Part shown: one piece after another, positions 10,966 to 22,230 of the stretch
How the letters are laid out: the number at the start of each line of letters is the position of its first letter
How positions within the stretch are numbered: position 1 is the stretch's first letter
Assembly: GCF_047511655.1 (NCBI RefSeq)
Contig: NC_133399.1
Location: forward strand, 4,839,333 to 4,903,332
Source of the DNA: Castor canadensis
Lineage: Eukaryota; Chordata; Mammalia; Rodentia; Castoridae
Length of the DNA: 64,000 bases
Reading direction: 5' to 3'
Translations under genes and position numbers: made by a program
The notes under the pieces: generated by a model
What the model was told of the DNA's origin: nothing
Database searches by the model: none
What the model saw: only the letters and a program-made list of their open reading frames with translations

Positions 10966-13900
10966 AAACTGAAAGTCCAGCCTTCTCTCTCTGCCCTGCT
11001 TTCTGCTTGTCTATCTTGTGGCAGAGATTCACTTATAATAAGTTCCTCGATACATACATATGTTTGTTCTAGGAAAATAGTGCCAGTGTCTGCTGCTCAC
11101 CTAATATGGCTTGAAAATACATTCAGGGAATGAAAATGAGGCAGATTTTAGTGAAGACAAACCTCCTCATCTATTTGAAATAATTCTTGAATCTTTTATT
11201 ATCAACTGAACAGAATACACCTGTAAGGTCAGAATTGAATGAATGTCAATGTCAGGAGGCCTGAAGAAAATGGGTCTGAGCTTGTTAAACTTAGGAAATG
11301 AAACATGTGATCTGATTTCACTACTGGGTACCTTGATCATCTGCTGCCTGCAGGATGGGGCTGGTCTGTGAGCCGAGAACCCAGTTTTGGTCCTAGGCCC
11401 TGTGAGGCAACTTCAATGCACCCTGCAGCTCTTGCTGGGAGGTTCTTCCCCTAAACCCATGTCTTCCAGACTGAGTTGACTGCAGCATGCCATGTGAGAC
11501 TCCAATCTGTGCAATTTGTTTGGGGTTGAGGCCTGCCATGCTGTTATGATATTTCCTTTCCTTTCACTTGGACCTGTTTTCCCTTGGGATCCTTGATGTT
11601 CAAGGGAAACATAGGCTAAATTCTATGACCTATCCCCACATGAAATGCTTCTCAGCAATGTCTATAAATCCCTGAATTTCCTCAAATCTAGCACATTGTC
11701 AAGTCATTGGAAGTGTGGATTCACATCCAGATGTGGTTGACTTCTGAGCAGAGGGAACATGTTTTGCCCTTCCTGACTTAACTGTCAATAGTCCATAGGT
11801 TTTTTTCTACATTGTTTATAAGAAAATTCTGATTAACTTAGGTCACGGGGAATGCCCCAAAGGTAATATATGAAGGTGCCTTAAGACAGAAGGGGAATTT
11901 GCTTCCCAAGAAAGGAGAAAAGGAGTAGAAAAAAATTAGGACAGGAAAACATGGATGTTGGCATAATCAGTTTTTTTTGTAATCACCTTGATCTTGCTGG
12001 TTTCCTTGTTTTATTTTTGGAGGCTAGGGCTTGAACTCAGAGCTTTGTACTTGAAAAGCATGTGCTCAACCACTTGAACCACATCTGCAGTCCATTTTGC
12101 TTTGGTAATTTTTGAGATGGTGATCTCACAAACTACTTTCCAGTGCTGATGTTGACAGCTATCCTCTTGATCTCAGTCTCTGAAATATGTAGGTTTACAT
12201 TCATGAGGGACTGCAGGTAAGCTCACTGTGGTTTCTTTGGATTATGTTTTTTTCTAGCAGTGCTGGGGCTTCAACTCAGGAGTTCATGCTGGGTTGGCAG
12301 GTGCTCTACCAACTAAGCCACTCTGCCAGTATTGTTTTCATGTTGGACTTTTTAAATAGGGTCTCATGAACTATTTGCCCAGACTCACTGCCTCCTGAGT
12401 AACTATAAATACAGGCATGAGCCACTGGTCCATGACTTTATTGTGGTATAAGTGATTCTAAAGTGTGATTCTTCTGTTGACTCAGTTTGATGCTAATCAA
12501 ACTTCACTTCAAAACTATTTACCTATCATTTTAAGGATATATGCACTGACTATTCAACAAAATCAGTTTTGAAACAAGAAATGGACATTTGGAATATGTC
12601 TGGGGTTGTAAAGGGAATAATGGGATAAGTGTTGGTTCTATACACCTTTTCTAGTACAGAAAAGATTGGGAAGTCAGGGTTAATCACAGCTGTTTATGAG
12701 GGTTACAATATTCAGGATAAATCATTCTTCCAATGTCCTTTTACCCTTAGATATTTGGGTAGACAGTATAATTTGTGTCAATGATGACAAGTCTGAGAAA
12801 CACAGGCTGAGAAAGTGACACTATTATATTTATATTTTTAAGGTTTTAGAAATTATCTTCATTTTTTTAACTTAATATGTGCATTACAGGAAACAAGCAA
12901 AGAACAAAATCACCCATATTCACAAGCAGCACACTTGGAATGCCCTAAATTCTGCATGTACACAGAATGGTCCATTTTAGGTAACTGAGATCATATGGTC
13001 TGTGTCATACTTTTCCACAAGTTGTGAATGGCATAAACTCAAAATCCCAAGGCAACAAGAATATTTTGACAACCAAGGATATATAACACCAACTAAATAT
13101 GTTAGAAAAATATTGTAATCCTTCCTTCCTTGGGAACAAAAAATTCACTGAAGACAGAAATGGCAACAGGTTTCTCTCTAGGCAGAAGTATTGGCAGAGT
13201 TACAATACTGCATTTCCTTAATGTTCCATTAACAATGAGACATAAAGCAGCAGAGTACACTAAGCATGGTTTCTATGACTGTTCATTATCATATTTACAC
13301 TATTAAAATATTACCAAGAAGGCATGTTCCCACTGAGTTAATATATTTCTATAGTACAGAAAGAAGGTACAGACAAATCAATAGCTCTCATCAAACTAAA
13401 TCTGAGCACACCAGGACATAATTCTCCCTGTAGGCTTCCTTCTGCCCCTCAGCTGCCATCCTAATGAGGAGGTGCTACACAAAATGCCCAAAGGTGGTAA
13501 CAATTCCATGTCCAAGATGCATCTTTCCTGTTGATTATAACCGTTTTACAAGTTGGCTAATTCACTAGCTCACTTTTGAGCATAAATGGTCACCTCAGGG
13601 ATCTATAAAGCTTAGATGTTGTAACAATGAACTTTGTGTGCAATAAACACAAGTACTTTACCAAAAATGCACATATGGACATTTGGCTATAATTAAGATC
13701 CATCTTTTAGATGTGGAGATATTAGCAAAAAGCTCTCCCTTCCTCCTACAGTGACTAACTTCAGGAAGACACTACCACCAAGGAGTGGAAAAATAAAAGT
13801 CATTCTTCCTAAATCCTTCCAAAAAGACGTTTACATAGGGATTATAAACTGCTTCTTACATACTTTGGGCATTAGGACTTACTCTTTAATCCCAAGCAAT

Positions 13901-14029
13901 ATTAACGAAATGCATATAGGCGAAATGCTAGACAACCTGAACCAATCTAACAGACACAGAGCATAGACTCTGAATACTTCCTTTCTCCCACCCCACCCCT
14001 GCCACTACCCAGGGAACTGTCAGCATACC
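10966..14029. other. Non-coding stretch with SINE fragments
   Basis: Minus-strand SINE pieces are visible at about 12010-12095 and 12250-12430 ('gtgctctaccaactaagccact' is an inverted tRNA-like A box). The rest has no recognisable gene. It continues in like composition after the provirus (21163 onwards), consistent with one host interval split by the insertion. Confidence 0.45.
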
Positions 14030-14033
14030 CTCC
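14030..14033. repeat. 4-bp TSD (CTCC) of plus-strand provirus, left
   Basis: CTCC directly precedes the LTR's TGAAGAGG; CTCC directly follows the other LTR's ACAACA (21159-21162). A 4-bp duplication is the integration footprint of gammaretroviruses. Confidence 0.8.
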
Positions 14034-14478
14034 TGAAGAGGAAGATAGCCTTGAATCAGGGATGTAAAACATGGTAAACTGTCAATTAAAAGCTGTAACC
14101 TCAGAGCTGTAAAGCATGAGAAATTGCCCGTTAGATCCATGCAAAAAGTTAAGGACCAAGGTAAAGGGCACCATGCAGAGATAAACATTCATTCCTGCAT
14201 TCCTTTGTCTCCACTTTTAAATAAACTTTCCAAAGCAGGACTTCCCTGCTGCTCTTATCTAAACCTTAGGTCTCTAAACCACAACTAGCACCTAGTTGGT
14301 GGGAGAGCACATTCCTTGTAACCTGATGCCCTGCGCTGCCTTTAACATATCCTGTAAATCCTTTGTTCAGTGCTCAGACCCAGATACCTGTCTGGGCCCA
14401 CTGGTGTAAAACTAAAATCTAAGTTTTCCACTCTTCTGAGTGTTGCTTGGTTTCTCATCTGACTATATTGCCACAACA
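14034..14478 (+). repeat. 5' LTR of plus-strand family-A provirus
   Basis: 445 bp, TG...CA ends (TGAAGAGG to CCACAACA). It aligns along its whole length with the 3' LTR at 20711 and with both LTRs of the minus-strand provirus. A TATA-like segment (CATATCC, altered) and U5 end are recognisable. Confidence 0.88.
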
Positions 14479-14480
14479 TT

Positions 14481-14498
14481 TGGAGGCCCCAGCCAAGT
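14481..14498 (+). promoter_or_regulatory. Primer-binding site, tRNA-Thr
   Basis: TGGAGGCCCCAGCCAAGT, two bases after the LTR. The first 13 bases match the complement of the 3' end of tRNA-Thr(UGU). The minus-strand provirus carries the same site with fewer mismatches. Confidence 0.75.
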
Positions 14499-15555
14499 GG
14501 CGGAGTCCTGTTTGATTATGTCATTTGATGACTGCTTCTCTTCCCCGCCCCCTATCTAATATCCCTTTTTCCTGAGACAGCGACTGGAGAGTGGAGGTTT
14601 TGTTTTGCTGAAAGTGTGCCAGTACCAGTAAATGGGAGTGACCCAGAGACACAGGTGATGGCTTATCCCATAGGCGTGTGTCGTGCCTCCACACTCTGCC
14701 TTCCCCTCCCTTACCTTAGATGTCAGGATACCTTTTCTGCTTCCTCCATGGTCTCACTGCATGTCCTTTGTCTCTGTCTGCCTTCCCTTCTCTGGGCTTA
14801 CTGGGACCCTGTGTCCCATGAAAAACCTATAGCATGGTACTTTATGACTTAAGTTATTCCAACTAGTTTGCCAGGCTTCTCAGTCTAAAGTAACTTTAAG
14901 TCAGCTGCTTTATGAAAGTGCTTACAAAAACCTGCAGCTGCCACGCTCATGCCGTAACTCTGCCCCACAAGAGGAGGAGGGAAAGCAAACAGATGCACTC
15001 ATGCACAGGATGCCGGTTCCTGGACACAGCAAAAATGCCTTCCATAGCTAAGAAAATCCATAGAGAGGACCCAGCACATCCTAAGCCACCAGCCACACGT
15101 GGCGATGGCTGTAGCCCACCACCACTTCCCCTAGAATAAATGCACACAGAGTACACAGGAAGGGGGGAGGGGTGACAGGCTGCAGGACCAGGTCTAGGCA
15201 GTCAGGGTCATTTGTCCCAGGTGTGTGTGGAGGGAGTGGCCTTGCACAAGTCCTGCTCCTAGCCTCACCTCACACCTCAGGGCATCAGACCCAGCCCTTG
15301 TAAGCCAATTGTTAGCTCAAGGTTATAGTTCCAGAAATAACAAAATAGACATTACTGTGGTCTCTAAACTTCTCATTTAGAATTTTCTATACCTTTCCCT
15401 CCAAATATTAACACTAGTTGTCCTGTATGGTACTGTTATTGGCCTGAAATGCCCTCTGAATGCCCTTCTCTAACTTTACAAATGATTTCTTTCTTTGTTA
15501 AAAAGGTAGCCTTTATTAAAAAGGCTGCCTGCTGTTAGCTAAAAGTAGGATCCTA
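14499..15555 (+). other. Leader/5' internal region of the old provirus
   Basis: Does not resemble the leader of the minus-strand family-A provirus, although LTR and primer site do. No intact reading frame is visible. This is where the family-A and family-C parts must meet. Confidence 0.4.
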
Positions 15556-16012
15556 ACGTTTTGTTCTTTCTAGATGGGACCTGCACCTTCCAGGCTTCTG
15601 GCTGGTAGATGTTGGAAGCTTTGTACTGAGGCCTGGCCTCAGCATGCCTTGGGTGACCAAGAAAAGTGGCCTCCACAGGGTTCCTTAAATTACAATACCA
15701 TACTCCAATTAGACCTTTTCTATAAAAGTTAAAAAAAGTAAACTGAGGTTCCCTATACAAATTTCTACCTTCTAAGCCACTCCAATACTCAGAATCTCTT
15801 AATGAGTGCTTCCCTCTCCAACAGGCAATGGTAGGAAGAGGGCAAGTCATATGTCCCCTTCCAGTTATCAGATCTAAGGGAAATTTAAAAACATCTAAAC
15901 AGCTGTACTGATGCCCAGACAAATACATTCAAGCCTTTATCTCTGTGATCCAAATCTTTCAACTGACATGGAAGGTAATTATGCTTCTACTAGACCAGAC
16001 TCTTATCTCATT
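15556..16012 (+). pseudogene. gag capsid remnant (family C)
   Basis: Plus-strand frames, broken by stops, include CPDKYIQAFISVIQIFQLTW, then KVIMLLLDQTL near 15915-16005. This has the capsid pattern of gammaretrovirus-like ERVs (DPD.YI.AF......LTW..V..LL.QTL, a family-level pattern). Several in-frame stops make it non-functional. A pair of SINEs interrupts the sequence just downstream. Confidence 0.6.
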
Positions 16013-16039
16013 AGAGTAGCAATGGGTTCTGGTCCAGGA

Positions 16040-16245
16040 CACTCAGGTTGGAAATGATTATATGGCTCAAGCAGTAGAGTGCCACTTTACAAGCATAAAG
16101 TCCTGAGTTCAAGCCCAGTACAGCCAAAGTAAAAAATAATAATATTTGGGGTTGAGGAAGTAGCTCAATGGGAGAATATCTGCCCAGCATGTGCAAAGCC
16201 CTGAGTTCAGTTCCCCAGCATTACTAAAAAAACAAAAATTAAAAA
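16040..16245 (+). repeat. Two tandem tRNA-like SINE units
   Basis: Unit 1 (about 16050-16135): 'ggctcaagcagtagagtgcc...gttcaagcccag' with A-rich tail. Unit 2 (about 16145-16245): 'gtagctcaatgggagaat...gttcagttccccagc' with A-rich tail. The two heads differ, so they are separate insertions or a dimer. Confidence 0.7.
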
Positions 16246-16324
16246 CAATGGTAAAGAACATAAGTGGCATTAATGTCACTATAGCCATCTCATAGTGGAA
16301 AAACATAGTTTAACCTAGACTAGA

Positions 16325-16390
16325 TCCCTCATTCTTCAAGTGAGGAAACTGAGGCCCAGAACAGTTCAGAGACTTGCTCTCTAGAGTGCT
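16325..16390 (+). repeat. MIR-like core sequence
   Basis: 'aagtgaggaaactgaggccc' followed by 'agagacttgctc' is very like the conserved core of the ancient MIR SINE. It sits inside the provirus, which should be too young to receive an active MIR (see findings). Confidence 0.45.
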
Positions 16391-16739
16391 AGGTGTCAAT
16401 GTAAAATAACAACTTTACTTTACAGCAACAACTTAAAAAAAGAAAAAGAAAAAGAAAAAATCCTCTTACCTTTCTACAGCATCTTAAGGACATTTTCAGA
16501 AAGCATACCACGGTGGACTCAGAGTCATAGGTGAGAGAGGTTCTCCTAAAAGATAAATTTCTAACAGTCAGTCCCAGATATTCATAAAAAACTCAGACTG
16601 TGGCTGAAGGGAAAAGTCATTGAAGCAAGTAATACAGCTAGCCATGTCTGTATTTATGGCTATGTCTGTGTGTCCAGGACCTTACTAACAGGAGAGAAAA
16701 AGATAAGAGACACTATGGCCTCATTGCTGCTCTCAGAGA

Positions 16740-17215
16740 GGGCCCCACCCGACTGGGGCCTGTGTCCTGAACTTGCTACCATGGTGGACAGGAGGGGCAC
16801 TTCTGCAGAAAATGCTTAAGGGGGGACAGCCCGAGAGACAGCCCCACCCCCAACTGGGACCCTGCCCTTTGCAAGGGTAACCACTGGAGGTCTAAGTGCC
16901 CCCATCACCAGATGGAAGATGAGGTGTCACCTTCCTATGGATTGATGGGTCCAAACCTCCTGGCCACACTCCACTTCTTGGCATCAGTGTTGAGGAGCCA
17001 TATGGCAGAAAAACAAAAGGCCATTTTCCTCCTAGGCAGTGGAGCCCATTTCTCTGTTTTACCTTTTTCTCCTGGTCCCCGGTCCAATGACAAAAGTTAT
17101 CATTCGGGGCAAATCTGGCTAGCCCCTAAAGCGCTAGTTTACCTGGCCTCTGGCCTGCTCTTGGGGAGACCTCCACTTCTGTCACTCTTTGCCCATAGTA
17201 CCTGAAACTCCAGTG
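16740..17215 (+). pseudogene. gag nucleocapsid and protease remnant (family C)
   Basis: One frame reads CYHGGQEGHFCRKC then CKGNHWRSKCP, two CCHC-type knuckles, the first with a Cys changed. After these, from 16912, comes an open stretch to 17205 including AIFLLGSGAHFSVLPFSPGP, the aspartic-protease active-site region with the catalytic Asp replaced (LGSGA). The two-knuckle nucleocapsid differs from the one-knuckle gag of the minus-strand family-A provirus, showing that this interior belongs to another family. The minus-strand copy at 63560-63990 is its homologue. Confidence 0.7.
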
Positions 17216-17489
17216 TCCCTGCTGGGATGGGATTTACTATCTCAATTAAAAGCTCAAGTTCTCCTCCCCCAGGCAGCTATCTCTGCTGCCCCCTCCTTCA
17301 GGAACAAATAGATCCCACAATGTGGACTGATGAGATGAGTGTAGGGTGAGCCAGGTCAGCCCTCCCTATTCAAATAAAACTCAAAAGTCCCTCACAGTTT
17401 CTACACCTAAAACAATATCCCCTCAAGCCTGAGGGATGATGAAGCCTTCTGCCTATTCCTAAAAACAACAAGGGCTACTAATTAGTTGC

Positions 17490-18165
17490 TCCAGCCCCTA
17501 TAATGAATTAAAAATTAATTTTAAAATACAAGTTACAAAGTAAACAACTGAAAAGGATATAGATAGGTAATAAATGTATTTTTTGAGAAGTTAAAGGAAA
17601 AAGGAATGGTTTTTTGGATGAGAAGGGATTTTGTGAAGAAGGGTTTGTCCTAAAGATTGTTTCAAATAGGAAGTATAAAAACAAACCATCAAAGGGTTTA
17701 GTATGTTGTATGAAGGTCTGAGTAAGTTTTTAAAGTGTATAATAAAAAAGCTTTGACGTGTGATAAAGTTAAAGTTGAATATAATCTAAGAGTTGCCTAA
17801 AAGATTTTTAGGGTCATGTCAAACTAAAATAAAATTCTCTACGTCTATGAAATAACAAGATTATCTTAATATTGTTCTGCTCTGAGTAACATCTACAAAA
17901 AACCATTACAGAGAAAGATTTTATCAAAGAGATTATTTGTGTTTTCTGCTGATCTTGTCAAGCTTTTAAGCACTACTAAATCAGAGTTCATTTATATATT
18001 TGCTTATGTGACTTAAATGACCACCTTGTAACAGTGTTATGTTATACTTTATCTAAATATGGTACAAACATTTAAAAGATTAAAAGTGTCAATTTATATA
18101 AAATAATGAGCTAAAGCTCTCTTTTATCCAAGAGTGTTACATTTAAATCCTGACAGTCCCTGCCT
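17490..18165 (+). other. AT-rich noncoding module inside ERV (copy 1)
   Basis: Strongly AT-rich, no reading frame, lying where the N-terminal half of RT should be. It is homologous to 62790-63440 (minus), 25129-26110 (plus) and, more weakly, 19380-19930. The shared anchor is 'atcttaatattgttctgctctgagtaa' (17862-17888 region). Confidence 0.7.
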
Positions 18166-18600
18166 CCCACAGGTCACCTACCTAGGTGTGGCCTTAAAGG
18201 GACAGACTCACTCCCTGAGTCATAAATGCTCCAACCCAATCTTCCATTTCTCAACCCCCATGCCATAAGACAGCTTACAGCTTTCCTGGCAGTTATAGGA
18301 TTTTGCAGAATTTAGATCCCTAGGTATGTAGTCCCTGAACAGATGCCTTTTTATGTTCCTCCTAATATTCCTATTTGGGTCTTAGATAATGTATGGCCAC
18401 CCATTTCTCTCTCTGTAGTTGGAGGACTCTTGAAATTGTCCAGGGAAGAACATTTCACAGTGGTTCTCCTGGCCAATGCCCCTCCTATTCTTAAGCTTCC
18501 TGCCTTGTATCATACTACAAGTCTGCTCTTGCTAATCAAAAATTTAACCAGTTGTACCTCCAGGCATACCAACCTCTCCAAAATGTGAGGATAGTTAGCT
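18166..18600 (+). pseudogene. pol remnant: RT end joined to a 3' segment
   Basis: Frames with stops read a VTYLGV-like RT segment near 18175-18200 and 'ggacagactcactccctgag', then a connection-domain-like stretch. 'cctatttgggtcttagataatgtatgg' (18370-18396) is the same joint seen at 62290-62320 on the minus strand. The following frame (FTVVLLAN, then LKLPALYHTT) matches 61860-61950 and is a region I cannot assign. Integrase is missing apart from this tail. Confidence 0.6.
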
Positions 18601-18839
18601 GACACCCACCATGTGGAGGTCAGAGGATTGGCTCAAGACTCTTTGCGACCTATGGCTATAAGGGACCTTCATCAACTTCAGGGAAGAGGAAATCTTCATT
18701 TTTGGAGCCTGGGTGTACACCATCATGAGGCTCAGCACCCCAACATTGTTTGCCAACTAACCTTCCCTTCCCCTACGCCGCCCCTTGCCAGCTTGAAGAA
18801 GCCAGAGGGAACACAACGCCCCCCTTCCTTAACAAACAA

Positions 18840-18851
18840 AAAAGGGAGGAA
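18840..18851 (+). promoter_or_regulatory. Polypurine tract of the family-C segment
   Basis: Purine run AAAAAAGGGAGGAA ends directly at the TG of the 18852 LTR, the position of the plus-strand DNA primer. Confidence 0.65.
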
Positions 18852-19151
18852 TGTTGGCAATAATGGCGCCGATAGGTTTCAGTTCTTACTGCACCCTTAA
18901 GCTTCTGTTTTCCAGGGTCACGGTCCTGCCTCAAGTCTAGCTTGAATCCTCCTTCTGCCCCAACCTCCAATCAGCATGAACCATAAGATCCTAACCAATC
19001 AGATCATGCTGAGTCCCACTAAGGGGTATTTAAGCCCCTGCCCTTCCTGCTTCTCTCTCTTGGCTCTCTCTTGACTCTCTCCCTCTCACCCAGCAATAAA
19101 GAACCTCTTGGCCAGATCACTCCTCTCCACGTGGTCACTTTGGGGCCTACA
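18852..19151 (+). repeat. Internal LTR (TGTTGGCA...GCCTACA)
   Basis: About 300 bp, beginning after a polypurine tract. It has a CCAATCAG box, a GGGGTATTTAAGCC TATA-like box and an AATAAAG polyadenylation signal (about 19095) near the end. It is unrelated to the flanking family-A LTRs and also differs from the 61286 LTR. No 5' partner is visible between 14500 and 16700. Confidence 0.7.
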
Positions 19152-19379
19152 TTTTCCAACGCTTATTATGGAGTAAATGTAAAAGTTGTTACTCTATTCT
19201 ACTGCTACCTTAAGCAACAACAACAATAACAACAACAACAAAAGAGGTTTTCAAACTTATTTCAATCAGGTCTCACTAGGATGCAGACATTCAGAGGTTA
19301 ACACTCTGGCTTAGCCTGGAAGGGGAAAAAAAAAAAAAAAAAAAGAGGCTATAGTCTGCAAAAAAAATCTTGGAATTTA

Positions 19380-19930
19380 GGTAGTTAAAATGACCTTAGC
19401 CTGTTTCATTCTGTCATAAATAAAATCTGGGATTTAATTCTCTCTTATAATATATGGGTCTATTAACAAATGAGCTTTCTATAAATTGCTTTTATACAAA
19501 ATATAATTTCAGGGTTGCTTTCTTTCTTGTTTTTTCATGCAAATGTAAGGCTCTAAGTTAAAAAATTTTATTTGTTATTTTCAACAAGTAACAAAAATAT
19601 ATAAAAGGTATTAAAGATATGATTTTCCAAAATAAATAAAGATTAAAAGAATACTTTTAGATAAAGGGGAGGATAAAGGCCAGCTTCCCAGAAGATGCAA
19701 AATAAATTGTCACAAAGATACAGAGTAAATTGCCATAAAATGATACAGCTTATAGATGATATACAACTGATCAAGTTAACTAAAATGAAGGTACATTAAA
19801 GGTTTTATAAGGTCAAAATTTAATGTACTGATGTTAAACTAAAACTTAATTCTATAAGCTCATAACAACAAGGCTACCTTAAAAATATTGTATTGGTCTA
19901 GATAAATTTACAAAAAAAATGTCTTATAAA
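19380..19930 (+). other. AT-rich noncoding module (copy 2, diverged)
   Basis: 'taaactaaaacttaattct...caaggctaccttaaaaatattg' aligns with the AT-rich modules at 17830 and 25155. It lies upstream of the env remnant. A (CAA)n-like run (19216-19242) and a pure A run (about 19326-19344) lie just before it. Confidence 0.5.
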
Positions 19931-19964
19931 GACATTGATCTGCCACCACCACATCCCCCCATTA

Positions 19965-20690
19965 AGGCTTCCTTTTAGGACAGGAAACCTTAACTTGAAA
20001 TATCAACTCTTCAGCTACTACCATTAGACGTACAGTTGACAGGCTATGGTGCACCAGCCTAGGAAGCTTCTTTGTCTGCATGACTCTTGCTTATCAGTAC
20101 TTGCCAGCTAACTGGAAGGGCATTTGCACATTAGCATTCCTCACCCCAGATAAACACAGTGCCTAACAATCAGACCCATGCCCCATTACCTTTAATGGCT
20201 GGTATGAGATTAAAGCAAGCTATCCAATTCATACATTTATTAATCAGACTGGGGATAATGGCTGGAAAAAGAACAGGCATAGGAGGGACTGCCTCGTATC
20301 AATTATCTGTGGACCTAACAAATGACATAGAACAAGTAGCTAGCTCTATAGTGACCATGTAGGATCAGCCGAACTCTCTAGCCACAGTGGTCCTCCAAAA
20401 CCAGAGAGGGCTGGATTTACTCACTGCCAAAAAAGGGAGGGCTTTGACTTTTCTTAAACACAGAGTGGTGTTTTATGTAAATCAAATGGAAATAGTCAGA
20501 GATATGGCTCTTTCCGTTATCTGGCCCCCTCCTCATGCTTCTATTGGCACTTGTGTTTGAAATGTGCATTCTTAACGCCATAACCAACTTCATTAGCTCA
20601 CAACTGGAGGTGATAAAGTTGCAGCTCCTGGACAAGAAAAAACTTATAAGATTTCTAAAGTCCAGTGTTGACACTTGTCCATAAGTGGAA
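19965..20690 (+). pseudogene. env remnant (family A)
   Basis: Recognisable surface-subunit end (YLPANWKGICTLAFLTP), a fusion-peptide-like stretch (AIQFIHLLIRLGIMAG, about 20217-20265), heptads (LTNDIEQVASSIVTM) to a stop near 20360, then LQNQRGLDLLTAKKG (20394-20440). It is broken by several stops and frame changes. The basic cleavage site and the CX6CC motif of the immunosuppressive region are not preserved. It aligns throughout with the better-kept env at 36389-37405. Confidence 0.8.
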
Positions 20691-20698
20691 AAAGCATC

Positions 20699-20710
20699 AA
20701 AAGGGGGGAA
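20699..20710 (+). promoter_or_regulatory. Polypurine tract
   Basis: AAAAGGGGGGAA abuts the 3' LTR. Exactly the same 12 bases precede the 3' LTR of the minus-strand provirus (36344-36355). Confidence 0.85.
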
Positions 20711-21158
20711 TCAAGAGGAAGATAGCCTTGAAGCAGGGTTGTAAAACATAGTAAGCTGTCAGTTAAAAGCTGTAACCTCAGACAGGGTTATAAAGCATGA
20801 GGAATTGCACATTAGAGCCATGCAAAAAGTTCAGGATCGAGGCAAAGGGCACTATGCAGAGATAAACACTCATTCCCACTTTCCTTTGTCTCCACTTGTA
20901 AATAAACTTTCCAAAGCAGGACTTCCCTGCTGCTCTTATCTAAACCTTAGGTCTCTAGTCCATTACTAGCCCCTAATTGATGGGAGAGCACATTCCTTGT
21001 AACCTGATGCCCTGCACTGCCTTTTAAATATCCTGTAATCCTTTGTTCAGTGCTCAGACCCAGGTACCTGTCTGGGCCCACTGGTGTAAAACTAAAATCT
21101 GAGTTCTCCACTCCTCTGAGTGTCGTTTGGTTTCTCATCTGACTATATTGCCACAACA
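20711..21158 (+). repeat. 3' LTR of plus-strand family-A provirus
   Basis: 448 bp. The terminal TG is mutated to TC; the CA end is kept. TATA-like TTTTAAATATCC at about 21022. The AATAAA near the U5 junction seen in the minus-strand relative is degraded here (ACTAAAAT). Confidence 0.88.
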
Positions 21159-21162
21159 CTCC

Positions 21163-22230
21163 AAGACATTAAGTTTAACAATTTCATTCCCCAAATGCAA
21201 CCATTTTTATGAAGTCACAAAAAATACTTCAAGAGCTCTAAGTCAGCCCTCTTTTTACATTTATGCACTTTTAAAATCTCAAAAAACTAGTTGCTCCCCA
21301 AAATGACTTAAATTTCACACTATATACACAGTAGCATTGAATAAACTACACAAACCTAACAAAGACTATAATTTGAGAGGAACAATCTAGTTAGAACCTT
21401 TCCCATCTCTATCAACCTCATGGTCATCTTTATGCATCTGTAATGTTTCCAGGGGATTTACTAATTTCACTTCCTAAGTGGTTTTAAGATTGTTTTTCTT
21501 ATGAATTTTAACAAAAAGTGTGATACTCTCCTTTGTCATCACTGACCACCTCTTTAACATCTAGAGTTCAGACTAGCTGTTGTATATTAAGACTCAGCTA
21601 TCCATGGAAAAATAAAACAAAATACTTAGACACAAGGGACAATCAGTCTTGCTTCAGCAAACACACATTGGTATAAAGCCCTTTGTACTTTTTCTCACTC
21701 CCTCTCTGAGCCAGCACAAATATAATGTGTACTGGTCAGATAAGTGGTTTCATTATTCCAGTTCCAAAACACAATATTATGAATTTAAGAAAAACGATAT
21801 CTAGAAAACGTGTTATTTACTACATCTACTTTTAAGAAAGACACTTTTATACTCTTCCTCATGGGGCAAAAGCTTTGTATTCGTGAGATTTCATGTGGGT
21901 GGGTAAGTAGTACAATATAAGGTTTTCAGTCATTGTGTCAATTTCTAGCACAGACATTCTGAAATCTTTGGATTTCAGGAGGATTGTGGTCAATTCATGG
22001 GATCGTGTCTCAAAAATATCCAAAGGAAGAAAGGGCTGGTCAATGACTCTAGAGGTAGAGCATTTGTATAGCAAGCATGTGGTCCTAAGTTCAGACCCTA
22101 GAATTGCTGCCCCATCCCAAAAGTCTTGCAAAGAAACTCTGCTCTATTTTTCCATTACTCACTACTACTCTACTGCATGTGGCAGAGGTCACAGCACACA
22201 CTGGGATTCCCTCCCTCACTTATGATAAGG
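21163..22230. other. Host sequence after the provirus
   Basis: AT-rich sequence without a recognisable gene. A tRNA-like SINE lies at about 22030-22120 ('gactctagaggtagagcatttg...gttcagaccctag'). Confidence 0.45.

Larger units (their letters stand above)
14034..21158 (+). mobile_element. Old plus-strand provirus, family A (tRNA-Thr), chimeric interior
   Basis: Paired LTRs (14034-14478 and 20711-21158), a tRNA-Thr primer site, an env remnant, a 12-nt polypurine tract and a CTCC TSD define one insertion. By hand count the LTRs differ at roughly 35-40 sites (about 8-9 percent) plus small indels, so it is far older than the minus-strand relative at 35866. The env end and both LTRs match that relative. 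The gag-pol part and an extra LTR at 18852-19151 match family C instead, so family C was inserted into it or recombined with it. Confidence 0.85.

Noticed and set aside
15539..15928. 129-codon minus-strand frame
   Set aside because: Antisense to the gag capsid remnant that is recognisable on the plus strand.
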